From an uncultured Bacilli bacterium (GTDB taxonomy: Bacteria > Bacillota_I > Bacilli_A > RF39 > UBA660), in contig CANROR010000075.1 of NCBI GenBank assembly GCA_947632275.1, positions 1 through 5,564 of the forward strand: 5,564 nucleotides of DNA, in the 5' to 3' direction. Shown here piece by piece: positions 1 through 5,564 of this stretch. A model generated the notes under the pieces. That model did not search any database and was not told the origin of the DNA. It saw only the letters and a program-made list of their open reading frames with translations. Position numbers and translations under genes: made by a program. Position 1 is the first letter of the stretch. Every line of letters begins with the position of its first letter.

Positions 1-3000
1 GGTCCCGTCGCCCGAGCATGTAACTTATCATCAACCATGTGGTGTAATTTAACCATGTACATTACCCCAACATTGATTCTGTGATCAAATGGTTCTCCCG
101 TTCTGCCATCATGTAAAACAACTTTACCATCGGGTTCCATGCCGGCTTCTTTCATTTCTTCTTGGATATCATCCCAGGTTGCACTATCAAATACTGGAGT
201 GGCATAATGAACGCCTAATGTTTTCCCAGCCATACCTAAGTGTAATTCTAAGATTTGACCGATGTTCATCCGGCTTGGTACCCCAAGAGGGTTTAACATG
301 ACATCAACTGGGCGACCATCAGGAAGATATGGCATATCTTCTTCTGGTAAGATTAAGGAAATAACCCCTTTGTTACCATGGCGACCAGACATTTTATCCC
401 CAACTTGAATTTTCCGTTTTTGAATAATATATACTCTTATTACTTTGGATACGCCGGCGGCAAGTTCATCCGAATTTTCTTTCGTATAAACTTTAACATC
501 GTGAACGATACCACCCGCACCATGTTCAACTCTTAAGGATGTATCTCTTACTTCCCGAGTTTTTTCCCCAAAAATTGCATGTAATAATTTTTCTTCGCTC
601 GTTAGTTCTTGAACCCCTTTTGGGGTAACTTTACCAACTAAGATATCGCCTTCTTTAACTTCGGTACCAATACGAACAATTCCATCGGCATCCAAGTTCT
701 TTCGCGCATCTTCTCCGACATTAGGAATATCTCTTGTTATTTCTTCCGGACCTAATTTCGTATCCCGACAATCGATATCATAATGCGATATATGTAAGGA
801 TGTATAAACATCATCTTTTACTAATCTTTCATTTAAAATAACGGCATCTTCATAGTTATAACCTTCAAAAGTCATGAAAGCAACAACCATATTTTTACCT
901 AAAGCAAGTTCGCCTTTATCCGTTGATGGACCATCGGCAATTACTTGACCGCGATGAACTTTGTCACCGGCTTTTACTAATGGATGGTGATTAATACAAC
1001 TAGCCGCATTGCTTCGTTCAAAGTTTGCTAAATGATAAGTATCTTTACCCTTGGCTACTTTAACAACAATTTGTAAACTATCGGCATATTCGACTACCCC
1101 ATCAGCTTTACAAACGATAGTTGAACCAGAATCCCGGGCGGCGATATATTCAACACCCGTCCCAACAATTGGCGCTTCAGCTTCTAGTAAAGGTACCGCT
1201 TGCCGTTGCATGTTGGCACCCATCAAAGTCCGGTTAGCATCATCGAATTCCAAGAAGGGAATACAACTAGTAGTAACGGCGACAACTTGACTAGGAGCTA
1301 CATCGACAAAATTAACTTTGTCTTTGGCAATATATACGGTATCCCCATTTAGACGAACAATAACTTCATCTTCCACGATTTTATTATCTTTATCTAATTT
1401 AACGGTAGCTTGCGAAATATAATAATCTTGTTCTTCATCAGCTGTTAAATAAACAATTTCATCGGTAACTACGCCATTTTTAACTTTACGATATGGTGTC
1501 ATAATAAAGCCATATTCGTTAACTTTCGCATAACCGGCCAAAGAAGTAATTAATCCAATGTTTTGACCTTCTGGTGATTCAATTGGACAAATACGACCAT
1601 AGTGAGAAGCGTTAACGTCCCGAACTTCCATTCCAGCGCGATCTCTTGATAAACCACCAGGTCCTAGGCTTGATAACCGTCTTTTATCCGTAAGTTCGGC
1701 AATCGGGTTAATTTGATCCATGAATTTGGATAATTGGCTCGAACCAAAGAATTCTTTTAAAGCCGCCGTAACTGGTCTTATATTAATTAACGTTTTAGGT
1801 GTAACTGTTTCCAGTTCTTGGGTCGTCATTCTTTCGCGAATAACTCTTTCCATTCGGCCCATACCAGTCCGAAATTGATTTTGAATAAGTTCGCCAACTT
1901 GTCTAACTCTTCGGTTAGCTAAGTTATCAATTTCATCATCATTACCAATACCATAATGTAAATCTATATAATAAGATAAGGAAGCATAAACATCAGGTAT
2001 GGTTAATCTTTTAACATCTACTGACGTATCGACCCCAATTAAAGTAATAGTTTTCTTTTCATCCGTTGGATCGACAACTTTAACCGTTTGAATTTTCTTA
2101 TAATCATCTAATTCTTCATTTGTTAAGGCATCCACTAAATTTAAACCATCATTAAAGAATGGACGTAATTCTTCCAATATTTCTTTAGTTATAACCGTGC
2201 CGGTTGGATATAAAGTCTTTTTACCTTTAATAATTGGTTCGGCTAAAGTACAACCAAGTAAACGATCTAAAACATTTAATTTTTTATTAAATTTATAACG
2301 ACCAACTTTGGCTAAATCATAACGGAAACGATCAAAGAAACGCGTAATTAATTGGTTCTTTGCCGAATCCAAGGTTGCCGGTTCTCCTGGTCTTAATTTT
2401 TCATAGATTTCAATTAAAGCTTCATCCGTATTTTTCGTACTATCTTTTTCTAAAGTATTTGTAATATATTCATTTTCTCCGAATAAAGCTATAATATCTT
2501 CATCACTAGATAAACCTAAAGCCCGAAGTAAAGTTGTAACTGTAACTTTTCTTGTCCGATCAATTCTGACATACAAAACACCTCTGGCATCAGTTTCATA
2601 TTCTAGCCAAGTACCTTTGTTAGGAATAATTTCCCCACTGATAATGCGACGACCATTTTTATCTATTTCTCTTTTGAAATAAACACTTGGCGAACGAACT
2701 AATTGCGAAACAATTACTCTTTCGGCCCCATTAATAATAAAGGTCCCGGCATCTGTCATTAAAGGCATATCCCCTAAGAAAATAGTTTGTTCTTTAACTT
2801 CACCCGTTTCATGTAAATAAAGACGAGCTTCAACCTTTAATGGTGCAGCATAATTGACCATTCTTTCTTTAGCTTCCTTAACTGAATATCTTGGTTCTTC
2901 AAAATAATAATCCCCGAATTCTAAAGAAATATTACCTGTAAAACTTTCCACAGGAAATAAATCATCAAATATTTCTCTAATTCCTTCATCAAGAAATAAT

Positions 3001-3113
3001 TGATAACTCTTTTTTTGAATTTCCAACAAATCATTAAGTTCTAGCACATTTTTGGTTTTTGAGAAGTTTCTTCTTTCCCGATAGTCTCCAAATTTAGTTA
3101 ACTTATAAGCCAC
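1..3113 (-). CDS. rpoB: DNA-directed RNA polymerase subunit beta (3' end cut by window edge)
   Basis: Beta subunit of bacterial RNA polymerase; with beta-prime it forms the catalytic core that makes RNA from DNA, and it carries the rifampicin pocket. The frame is open for 1037 complete codons and leaves the window inside the conserved stretch KLHARATGP. Roughly the last tenth of the protein is missing, compared with about 1190 residues in Bacillus subtilis. Visible landmarks: N-terminal MAYKLTKFGDYRERR; MTDAGTFIINGAERV near residues 119-133; rifampicin region GSSQLSKFMDQ at about 457-467 and LTDKRRLSSLGPGG at about 474-487; GYNYED with acidic pair E755-D756; DTKLGPEEITRDIPN; and GDKMSGRHGNKG with K907 and K915, matching catalytic-centre lysines of the family. 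No large lineage insertion is seen. The start is GTG at 3113, set by the ribosome site just upstream and by the conserved N-terminus; the upstream ATG is out of frame. Odd points: Lys and Asp at E. coli positions 513 and 526, and no rplL directly upstream. Confidence 0.98.
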   Translation of the reverse strand, partial: MAYKLTKFGDYRERRNFSKTKNVLELNDLLEIQKKSYQLFLDEGIREIFDDLFPVESFTGNISLEFGDYYFEEPRYSVKEAKERMVNYAAPLKVEARLYLHETGEVKEQTIFLGDMPLMTDAGTFIINGAERVIVSQLVRSPSVYFKREIDKNGRRIISGEIIPNKGTWLEYETDARGVLYVRIDRTRKVTVTTLLRALGLSSDEDIIALFGENEYITNTLEKDSTKNTDEALIEIYEKLRPGEPATLDSAKNQLITRFFDRFRYDLAKVGRYKFNKKLNVLDRLLGCTLAEPIIKGKKTLYPTGTVITKEILEELRPFFNDGLNLVDALTNEELDDYKKIQTVKVVDPTDEKKTITLIGVDTSVDVKRLTIPDVYASLSYYIDLHYGIGNDDEIDNLANRRVRQVGELIQNQFRTGMGRMERVIRERMTTQELETVTPKTLINIRPVTAALKEFFGSSQLSKFMDQINPIAELTDKRRLSSLGPGGLSRDRAGMEVRDVNASHYGRICPIESPEGQNIGLITSLAGYAKVNEYGFIMTPYRKVKNGVVTDEIVYLTADEEQDYYISQATVKLDKDNKIVEDEVIVRLNGDTVYIAKDKVNFVDVAPSQVVAVTTSCIPFLEFDDANRTLMGANMQRQAVPLLEAEAPIVGTGVEYIAARDSGSTIVCKADGVVEYADSLQIVVKVAKGKDTYHLANFERSNAASCINHHPLVKAGDKVHRGQVIADGPSTDKGELALGKNMVVAFMTFEGYNYEDAVILNERLVKDDVYTSLHISHYDIDCRDTKLGPEEITRDIPNVGEDARKNLDADGIVRIGTEVKEGDILVGKVTPKGVQELTSEEKLLHAIFGEKTREVRDTSLRVEHGAGGIVHDVKVYTKENSDELAAGVSKVIRVYIIQKRKIQVGDKMSGRHGNKGVISLILPEEDMPYLPDGRPVDVMLNPLGVPSRMNIGQILELHLGMAGKTLGVHYATPVFDSATWDDIQEEMKEAGMEPDGKVVLHDGRTGEPFDHRINVGVMYMVKLHHMVDDKLHARATG

Positions 3114-3124
3114 GATATCACCCC
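3114..3124 (-). promoter_or_regulatory. rpoB ribosome binding site deciding a GTG start
   Basis: On the minus strand GGGGTGATATC directly precedes GTG GCT TAT. GGGGTGAT pairs well with the 3' end of 16S rRNA (complement AGGAGGTGAT). An ATG 17 bases upstream of the GTG is out of frame, so GTG at 3113 is the supported start. Confidence 0.8.
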
Positions 3125-3186
3125 AAACATTTAATTAATAGACTTATATACGTATTTAGTTTATCTAAACACGCCACCAATTTAAA

Positions 3187-3215
3187 ATTGTAATGCTAAA
3201 AATATCTTTTGTCAA
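3187..3215 (-). promoter_or_regulatory. Proximal rpoB promoter P2 (sigma-A type)
   Basis: Minus strand shows TTGACA (3215-3210), a 17-base spacer and TACAAT (3192-3187). This is a perfect -35 box with a one-mismatch -10 box at ideal spacing. Transcription would start near 3180, giving a leader of about 67 bases before the rpoB GTG. It is probably the main rpoB promoter; the start site is inferred, not measured. Confidence 0.85.
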
Positions 3216-3239
3216 TAAAATTTGTTAATTTTCTAGACG

Positions 3240-3275
3240 AAAAAAAGTTTTTCTCATTTATTTTTGAAAAAAACT
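3240..3275 (-). terminator. Possible attenuator-like hairpin with T-run in the rpoB leader
   Basis: On the minus strand AGTTTTTTTC (3275-3266) can pair with GAGAAAAACT (3255-3246) as ten base pairs including one G:U, with a 10-base loop, followed by six T (3245-3240). The shape is that of an intrinsic terminator, but the stem is mostly A:T and so weak. It lies between P1 and P2, so it could limit read-through of P1 transcripts into rpoB. It may also be a chance product of A/T runs. Confidence 0.3.
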
Positions 3276-3320
3276 AATCTTTATCCTTTCTTTTAACCTA
3301 TTTTTCTTACTTTCAATCAA
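3258..3320 (-). CDS. Possible 20-residue leader peptide ORF upstream of rpoB
   Basis: TTG start at 3320, twenty codons, stop TAA at 3260-3258. AAAAGGGG lies seven bases before the start and could serve as a ribosome site. The predicted peptide is very basic (starts MIESKKNRLK, ends SFFQK). It lies downstream of P1, and its last codons cover the left arm of the 3240-3275 hairpin, a layout like leader-peptide attenuators. I recognise no homolog. The TTG start, short length and AT-rich composition make chance occurrence quite possible. Confidence 0.2.
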   Translation of the reverse strand: MIESKKNRLKERIKISFFQK

Positions 3321-3350
3321 AGGATTACCCCTTTTCTTAAAACCATCTTT

Positions 3351-3379
3351 ATTATAACAAATAAATAATTTTATTTCAA
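3351..3379 (-). promoter_or_regulatory. Distal rpoB promoter P1 (sigma-A type)
   Basis: Minus strand shows TTGAAA (3379-3374), a 17-base spacer and a perfect TATAAT (3356-3351), with transcription expected to start near 3344. It points toward rpoB, giving a leader of about 230 bases that contains the small ORF and weak hairpin. The 28-bp palindrome ends four bases upstream of its -35 box. Confidence 0.7.
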
Positions 3380-3383
3380 TCTA

Positions 3384-3411
3384 AAAATTATATGCTTAAG
3401 CATATAATTTT
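3384..3411. repeat. Perfect 28-bp AT-rich palindrome (terminator or operator)
   Basis: AAAATTATATGC-TTAA-GCATATAATTTT is an uninterrupted inverted repeat centred between 3397 and 3398; all 14 pairs check. As RNA on the minus strand it would be a hairpin whose 3' arm ends in a U-run (UUUUU, 3387-3383), so it may terminate the surface-protein transcript. Its position about 54 bases upstream of the P1 start also fits an operator. A further copy of the half-site AGCATATA lies at 3426-3433. Sequence alone does not choose between the two roles. Confidence 0.6.
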
Positions 3412-3457
3412 AGAACTCATTTTTTAGCATATATTAGGAAATTTTTGAAAGCACCTA

Positions 3458-3491
3458 GCCTGCCTCGCACCGTAAAGGCGCGCAGACAGGC
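3458..3491 (-). other. GC-rich hairpin downstream of the surface-protein gene
   Basis: Minus-strand GCCTGTCT (3491-3484) pairs with AGGCAGGC (3465-3458); then, after one bulged G (3483), CGCGCC (3482-3477) pairs with GGTGCG (3471-3466), closing a TTTAC loop. That is 14 pairs, two of them G:U. On the plus strand those two would be C-A mismatches, so the structure favours minus-strand RNA or single-stranded DNA. It starts 52 bases after the surface-gene stop. No T-run follows at once (TAGGTGCTTTC), which argues against a plain intrinsic terminator. Hairpins just past variable regions are a known feature of diversity-generating retroelements; that role here is speculative. Confidence 0.6.
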
Positions 3492-3499
3492 GCAACTTG

Positions 3500-3541
3500 T
3501 CCTCTTTCTAGTTTTTCACCACTTTTTTCTTTTCCTACCCC
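3500..3541 (-). other. Purine-rich tract after the surface-protein stop codon
   Basis: On the minus strand 37 of these 42 bases are purines, mainly A and G runs. The tract fills most of the space between the stop codon and the GC hairpin. Function is unknown; it could keep the 3' untranslated region unstructured or belong to an exchanged cassette. Confidence 0.5.
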
Positions 3542-3543
3542 GT

Positions 3544-3722
3544 TTATACTCCCAATGTGAAAGGGGCATCATCCGTGCCAGATCCTCCGGTTATTTTCAC
3601 GTCGGATGAGAGATATAGGACTGGGCGCACGCCGCCGAAGCTATACACGCTATAGTAGTTGCTCGCACTGCCCGTATAGTACACACTCCACGCACTGCCA
3701 CCAATCGTCGAAGTCCGGGAAA
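3544..3722 (-). other. GC-rich 3' module of the surface gene (variable-region-like)
   Basis: Residues about 585-642. By direct count 97 of 180 bases (54%) in 3541-3720 are G or C, against 18 of 60 in 3721-3780 and 21 of 60 in 3781-3840. Codons switch to GTG, GCG, ACG, CGC and GGC. The module encodes a Trp/Tyr/Ser/Asn patch (SAWSVYYTGSASNYYSVYS), then conserved-looking GGVRPVLYL and GGSGT. A GC-rich stretch (TTCGGCGGCGTGCGCCCA, 14 of 18 G/C) ends the patch. The sharp boundary suggests recent recombination, gene conversion or a retroelement variable region. Confidence 0.6.
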
Positions 3723-5472
3723 TAGTCCATTCGTTTATTCCTAAATACATCCAATTATTTGTTTTTACATCGTCACCACTATATTCACCTGTTTCTGTTG
3801 TCCAATATTGTGGTAGGGTTGCATACATATAATCACTTACATACATTAAGCCTACTTCGTCTTTATATGTTAAGTCATTTGGTTGATTACATTCTCTTCT
3901 ATCGGAATAATCAGATTTTCCTTGGTTATAACAATTTTGACTTGAGTTTGTTAATTTATTTGAACCTAGTTCATAATCGTATACTGATTTAGCGTCTCCT
4001 GTATCATAAGTCCCTCCTACTTGCCATTCGTGTTCTACTACCATTTCTTTATATGATTCTTCTATTGCATTATAGTATTTTTCATTTAGGTTCTTGGTAT
4101 TTAAATTACTTGCTACCCACATATTGACATTCTTTGCACTTGAATCAGTTCCACTTGTACTGTTCCAATAGTAACTTGCAAATGTTGTTAATTTTCCTTT
4201 ATAGTTTGTTTTAGAAGAACTATAATTTCCATAATAAGCACTTTCTGGGAATGTTCCTTCCCCTAAGTCTTCTTTGGTTGCATAATCAGCTTTGATTATT
4301 TTCATTTCATATTGTTGAGTATCTGCGTTCTTAAATAAGCCTATTATCCGATATAAGTTTTTATAATTTGAATTTGTTCCTTCATTTGAACATGAACTGC
4401 CAAAGCAGACATAATTATGGACATCTTTGCTTGGTCCACTATAACGATAGGAATCGTCGCTAGCTATCTTTTCGGAATTTTGCATATTTGGATCTGTTAA
4501 ATCTTCGGCATTATGATGGTATAAAGTATATTTACCATCTTTATTAGCTTCTGCTAGTAATTTATTTAATGTTTCATTATCTTGAGAGTCAGAAGCATAT
4601 TCTTCTTGTTGAATTATGACTTCTCCTGTTACTTCTTTTCCTGTATTTAAATTTTGGTCATTTTCTAAATTCTTAAACGTTATCATTATTTCCCATTCAT
4701 CTGTTGTCGTATGATTTTCTTTACTTCCTTCTTTTACTTCTATTGTTTCTTCTTTGACTATTGTTATTAAACCTTTGGCTTCGGTTATATCAAAACCGCC
4801 TAAGGTTTTTTCAGTTTTATTCTCACTATCTGGGTCACCAAATAAGCCTGCGGTATAATTTAATGCTACTCCATTTATGGTTACACCAGTCTTTATTTCT
4901 GTACCATTTTTCTTGACTGTTAAATATAATTCAGGTATGGGACTATAGCCTGTTAAAGCTTCTTCGGTTATTGCTTTACTTTTTTCTTCAGTTGTTGTAT
5001 AGGTTAAAACATTCTTTCCAGTATCTGGTTCATCTGGTGTATCTTTTTTATAACTACTATATTGTAATTCATTCTTCGTTATATTTAAATATACATTATA
5101 GCTATCTTCGGCTATATAATCATCACTGCCGGCGATTAGAATAGCACTGCCAGTTACTCCATCTCCTAAACTAGTTCCTGTTTTTCCAAAATTACTTTCT
5201 TTAGCATTGATTACTATTTCATTAGCATTATTATCATCTATTATATTTTCTTTAGTGTCTTCATTTCCTTCACTGGTTACAACTTTATCTAATACACTAA
5301 AGGTTAGACTATCGGTTGTTCCCGTGGTAACATTAACATCGGCTTGGCCTCCTTCTCCGGCTTGGGCTTGAAAATAAGCATAAGTGGCTCCTCCGACTAA
5401 AGCTAGTAAAGTTAAGACGGCAATAATTGTTAAGATTAAAGCTTTTCTCTTATTCTTTTTTTCATTTTCCAT
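3544..5472 (-). CDS. Secreted surface protein with SipW-type signal sequence and lectin-like C-terminal domain
   Basis: 642 residues, no named gene. The N-terminus has a basic KKNKRK, a hydrophobic segment at about 11-29 and LALVGGATYAYF, the pattern of SipW-dependent signal sequences as in TasA and camelysin. It is therefore probably exported and processed by a SipW-like peptidase or kept as a membrane anchor. Residues about 35-310 are Thr/Glu/Asn/Lys-rich and beta-strand-like, suggesting stalk or TasA-like sandwich domains. From about 350 the sequence changes: YVCFGSSC (Cys 356, 361), LYRIIGLF, GLMYVSDYMYA (541-551), YWT, NNWMYLGINEW, then a Trp/Tyr/Ser-rich patch (594-612) and GGVRPVLYL. 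This order resembles C-type-lectin or formylglycine-enzyme-like ligand-binding domains, and uncharacterised paralogous surface proteins of gut Firmicutes that I recall. Cys 514 and 528 could form a second disulfide. The ATG start has AGGAG seven bases upstream and its own promoter. The last 58 codons are GC-rich, unlike the rest. A ligand-binding role is inference. Confidence 0.9.
   Translation of the reverse strand: MENEKKNKRKALILTIIAVLTLLALVGGATYAYFQAQAGEGGQADVNVTTGTTDSLTFSVLDKVVTSEGNEDTKENIIDDNNANEIVINAKESNFGKTGTSLGDGVTGSAILIAGSDDYIAEDSYNVYLNITKNELQYSSYKKDTPDEPDTGKNVLTYTTTEEKSKAITEEALTGYSPIPELYLTVKKNGTEIKTGVTINGVALNYTAGLFGDPDSENKTEKTLGGFDITEAKGLITIVKEETIEVKEGSKENHTTTDEWEIMITFKNLENDQNLNTGKEVTGEVIIQQEEYASDSQDNETLNKLLAEANKDGKYTLYHHNAEDLTDPNMQNSEKIASDDSYRYSGPSKDVHNYVCFGSSCSNEGTNSNYKNLYRIIGLFKNADTQQYEMKIIKADYATKEDLGEGTFPESAYYGNYSSSKTNYKGKLTTFASYYWNSTSGTDSSAKNVNMWVASNLNTKNLNEKYYNAIEESYKEMVVEHEWQVGGTYDTGDAKSVYDYELGSNKLTNSSQNCYNQGKSDYSDRRECNQPNDLTYKDEVGLMYVSDYMYATLPQYWTTETGEYSGDDVKTNNWMYLGINEWTISRTSTIGGSAWSVYYTGSASNYYSVYSFGGVRPVLYLSSDVKITGGSGTDDAPFTLGV
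3664..3699 (-). repeat. Direct repeat GGCAGTGCG within the variable-like patch
   Basis: GGCAGTGCG occurs at 3699-3691 and again at 3672-3664, in frame and 27 bases apart, encoding Gly-Ser-Ala twice. The units GSAWSVYYT and GSASNYYSVY look like diverged copies, so the patch may have grown by a small internal duplication. Confidence 0.5.
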
Positions 5473-5478
5473 ATTTAT

Positions 5479-5486
5479 ACTCCTTT
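5479..5486 (-). promoter_or_regulatory. Ribosome binding site of the surface-protein gene
   Basis: Minus-strand AAAGGAGT with the AGGAG core seven bases before ATG. It fixes the start at 5472, which also gives a standard signal sequence. Confidence 0.85.
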
Positions 5487-5513
5487 TCTATTATGGGTCT
5501 ATTTTATATTTTT

Positions 5514-5542
5514 ATTATACATCTATTATGATGTTAGAACAA
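5514..5542 (-). promoter_or_regulatory. Promoter of the surface-protein gene (sigma-A type)
   Basis: Minus strand shows TTGTTC (5542-5537), a 17-base spacer and TATAAT (5519-5514). Transcription should begin near 5507, leaving a leader of about 35 bases. The gene therefore appears to be its own transcription unit. The remaining 22 bases to the right edge show nothing recognisable. Confidence 0.7.
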
Positions 5543-5564
5543 TCTTTTCTAATATATCTTTACA

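Larger units (their letters stand above)
3114..3543. other. 430-base intergenic region between surface-protein gene and rpoB
   Basis: No long gene lies here. Reading along the minus strand it holds a purine-rich stretch, a GC-rich hairpin, an AT-rich perfect palindrome, promoter P1, a possible leader ORF overlapping a hairpin with a T-run, promoter P2, and a leader of about 67 bases ending at the rpoB ribosome site. Two sigma-A-type promoters here imply that rpoB is transcribed independently of the gene upstream. The right part (about 3451-3543) is compositionally closer to the GC-rich 3' end of the surface gene, while the rest is very AT-rich. Confidence 0.8.

Noticed and set aside
89..301. 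Plus-strand open frame of 70 codons
   Set aside because: It lies wholly inside rpoB on the opposite strand; the minus-strand frame gives clear conserved RpoB sequence here.
1051..1290. Plus-strand open frame of 79 codons
   Set aside because: Antisense shadow of rpoB, with low-complexity sequence and no supporting ribosome site.
1..3113. Possible frameshift or pseudogene state of rpoB because its stop is not seen
   Set aside because: The frame stays open from 3113 to base 1, and conserved RpoB motifs are in one frame from start to edge; the missing end is only the window boundary.
3114..3180. Riboswitch or ribosomal-protein autoregulatory structure in the rpoB leader
   Set aside because: The leader of about 67 bases shows only a five-pair AT hairpin (TTTAG/CTAAA) and no motif I recognise.
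3458..3491. Simple rho-independent terminator at the GC hairpin
   Set aside because: No T-run follows the stem on the minus strand, and on the plus strand two pairs are lost and there is no gene to terminate.
3451..3500. Integron attC-like recombination site at the GC hairpin
   Set aside because: The hairpin arms are not flanked by recognisable GTTRRRY and RYYYAAC boxes, the structure is shorter and nearly perfect, and no integrase is in the window.
3759..3992. Plus-strand open frame of 77 codons rich in His, Leu and Tyr
   Set aside because: Antisense to the surface-protein gene; its odd composition is what the opposite strand of an AT-rich gene produces.

Overview
The window reads as low-GC Firmicutes/Mollicutes-type chromosome (Bacilli in the broad sense, perhaps an uncultured gut lineage of the RF39/Erysipelotrichia kind). 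This rests on the RpoB sequence, strong AT bias, consensus sigma-A promoters, AGGAG ribosome sites and a TasA/camelysin-like signal sequence. The placement is inference. Trp is encoded by TGG in the parts I translated, so I see no sign of TGA recoding. Both real genes lie on the minus strand.

From right to left (the direction of transcription): a promoter and ribosome site (5479-5542) drive a 642-residue secreted or membrane-anchored surface protein (5472-3544). It has a SipW-dependent-type signal sequence, a long Thr/Glu/Asn-rich middle, and a C-terminal domain that looks like a C-type-lectin/formylglycine-enzyme fold. The last 58 codons and the sequence after the stop are abruptly GC-rich (54% against 30-35% just upstream). 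They are followed by a purine-rich tract and a strong GC hairpin (3458-3491). This layout recalls variable regions of diversity-generating retroelements or a recombined gene cassette, but no reverse transcriptase or template repeat lies in the window.

The 430-base gap 3543-3114 then holds a perfect 28-bp palindrome (3384-3411), promoter P1 (3351-3379), a possible 20-codon leader ORF (3320-3258) overlapping a hairpin plus T-run (3275-3240), a near-consensus promoter P2 (3187-3215), and the rpoB leader with its ribosome site.

From 3113 to the left edge runs rpoB, the RNA polymerase beta subunit, with a GTG start and 1037 complete codons in one open frame. Its C-terminus lies outside the window. 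The rifampicin-binding segment naturally carries Lys and Asp at positions equivalent to E. coli Q513 and H526, which predicts intrinsic rifampicin resistance. The usual rplJ-rplL neighbours of rpoB are not directly upstream; the surface-protein gene sits there instead, and rpoB has its own promoters.
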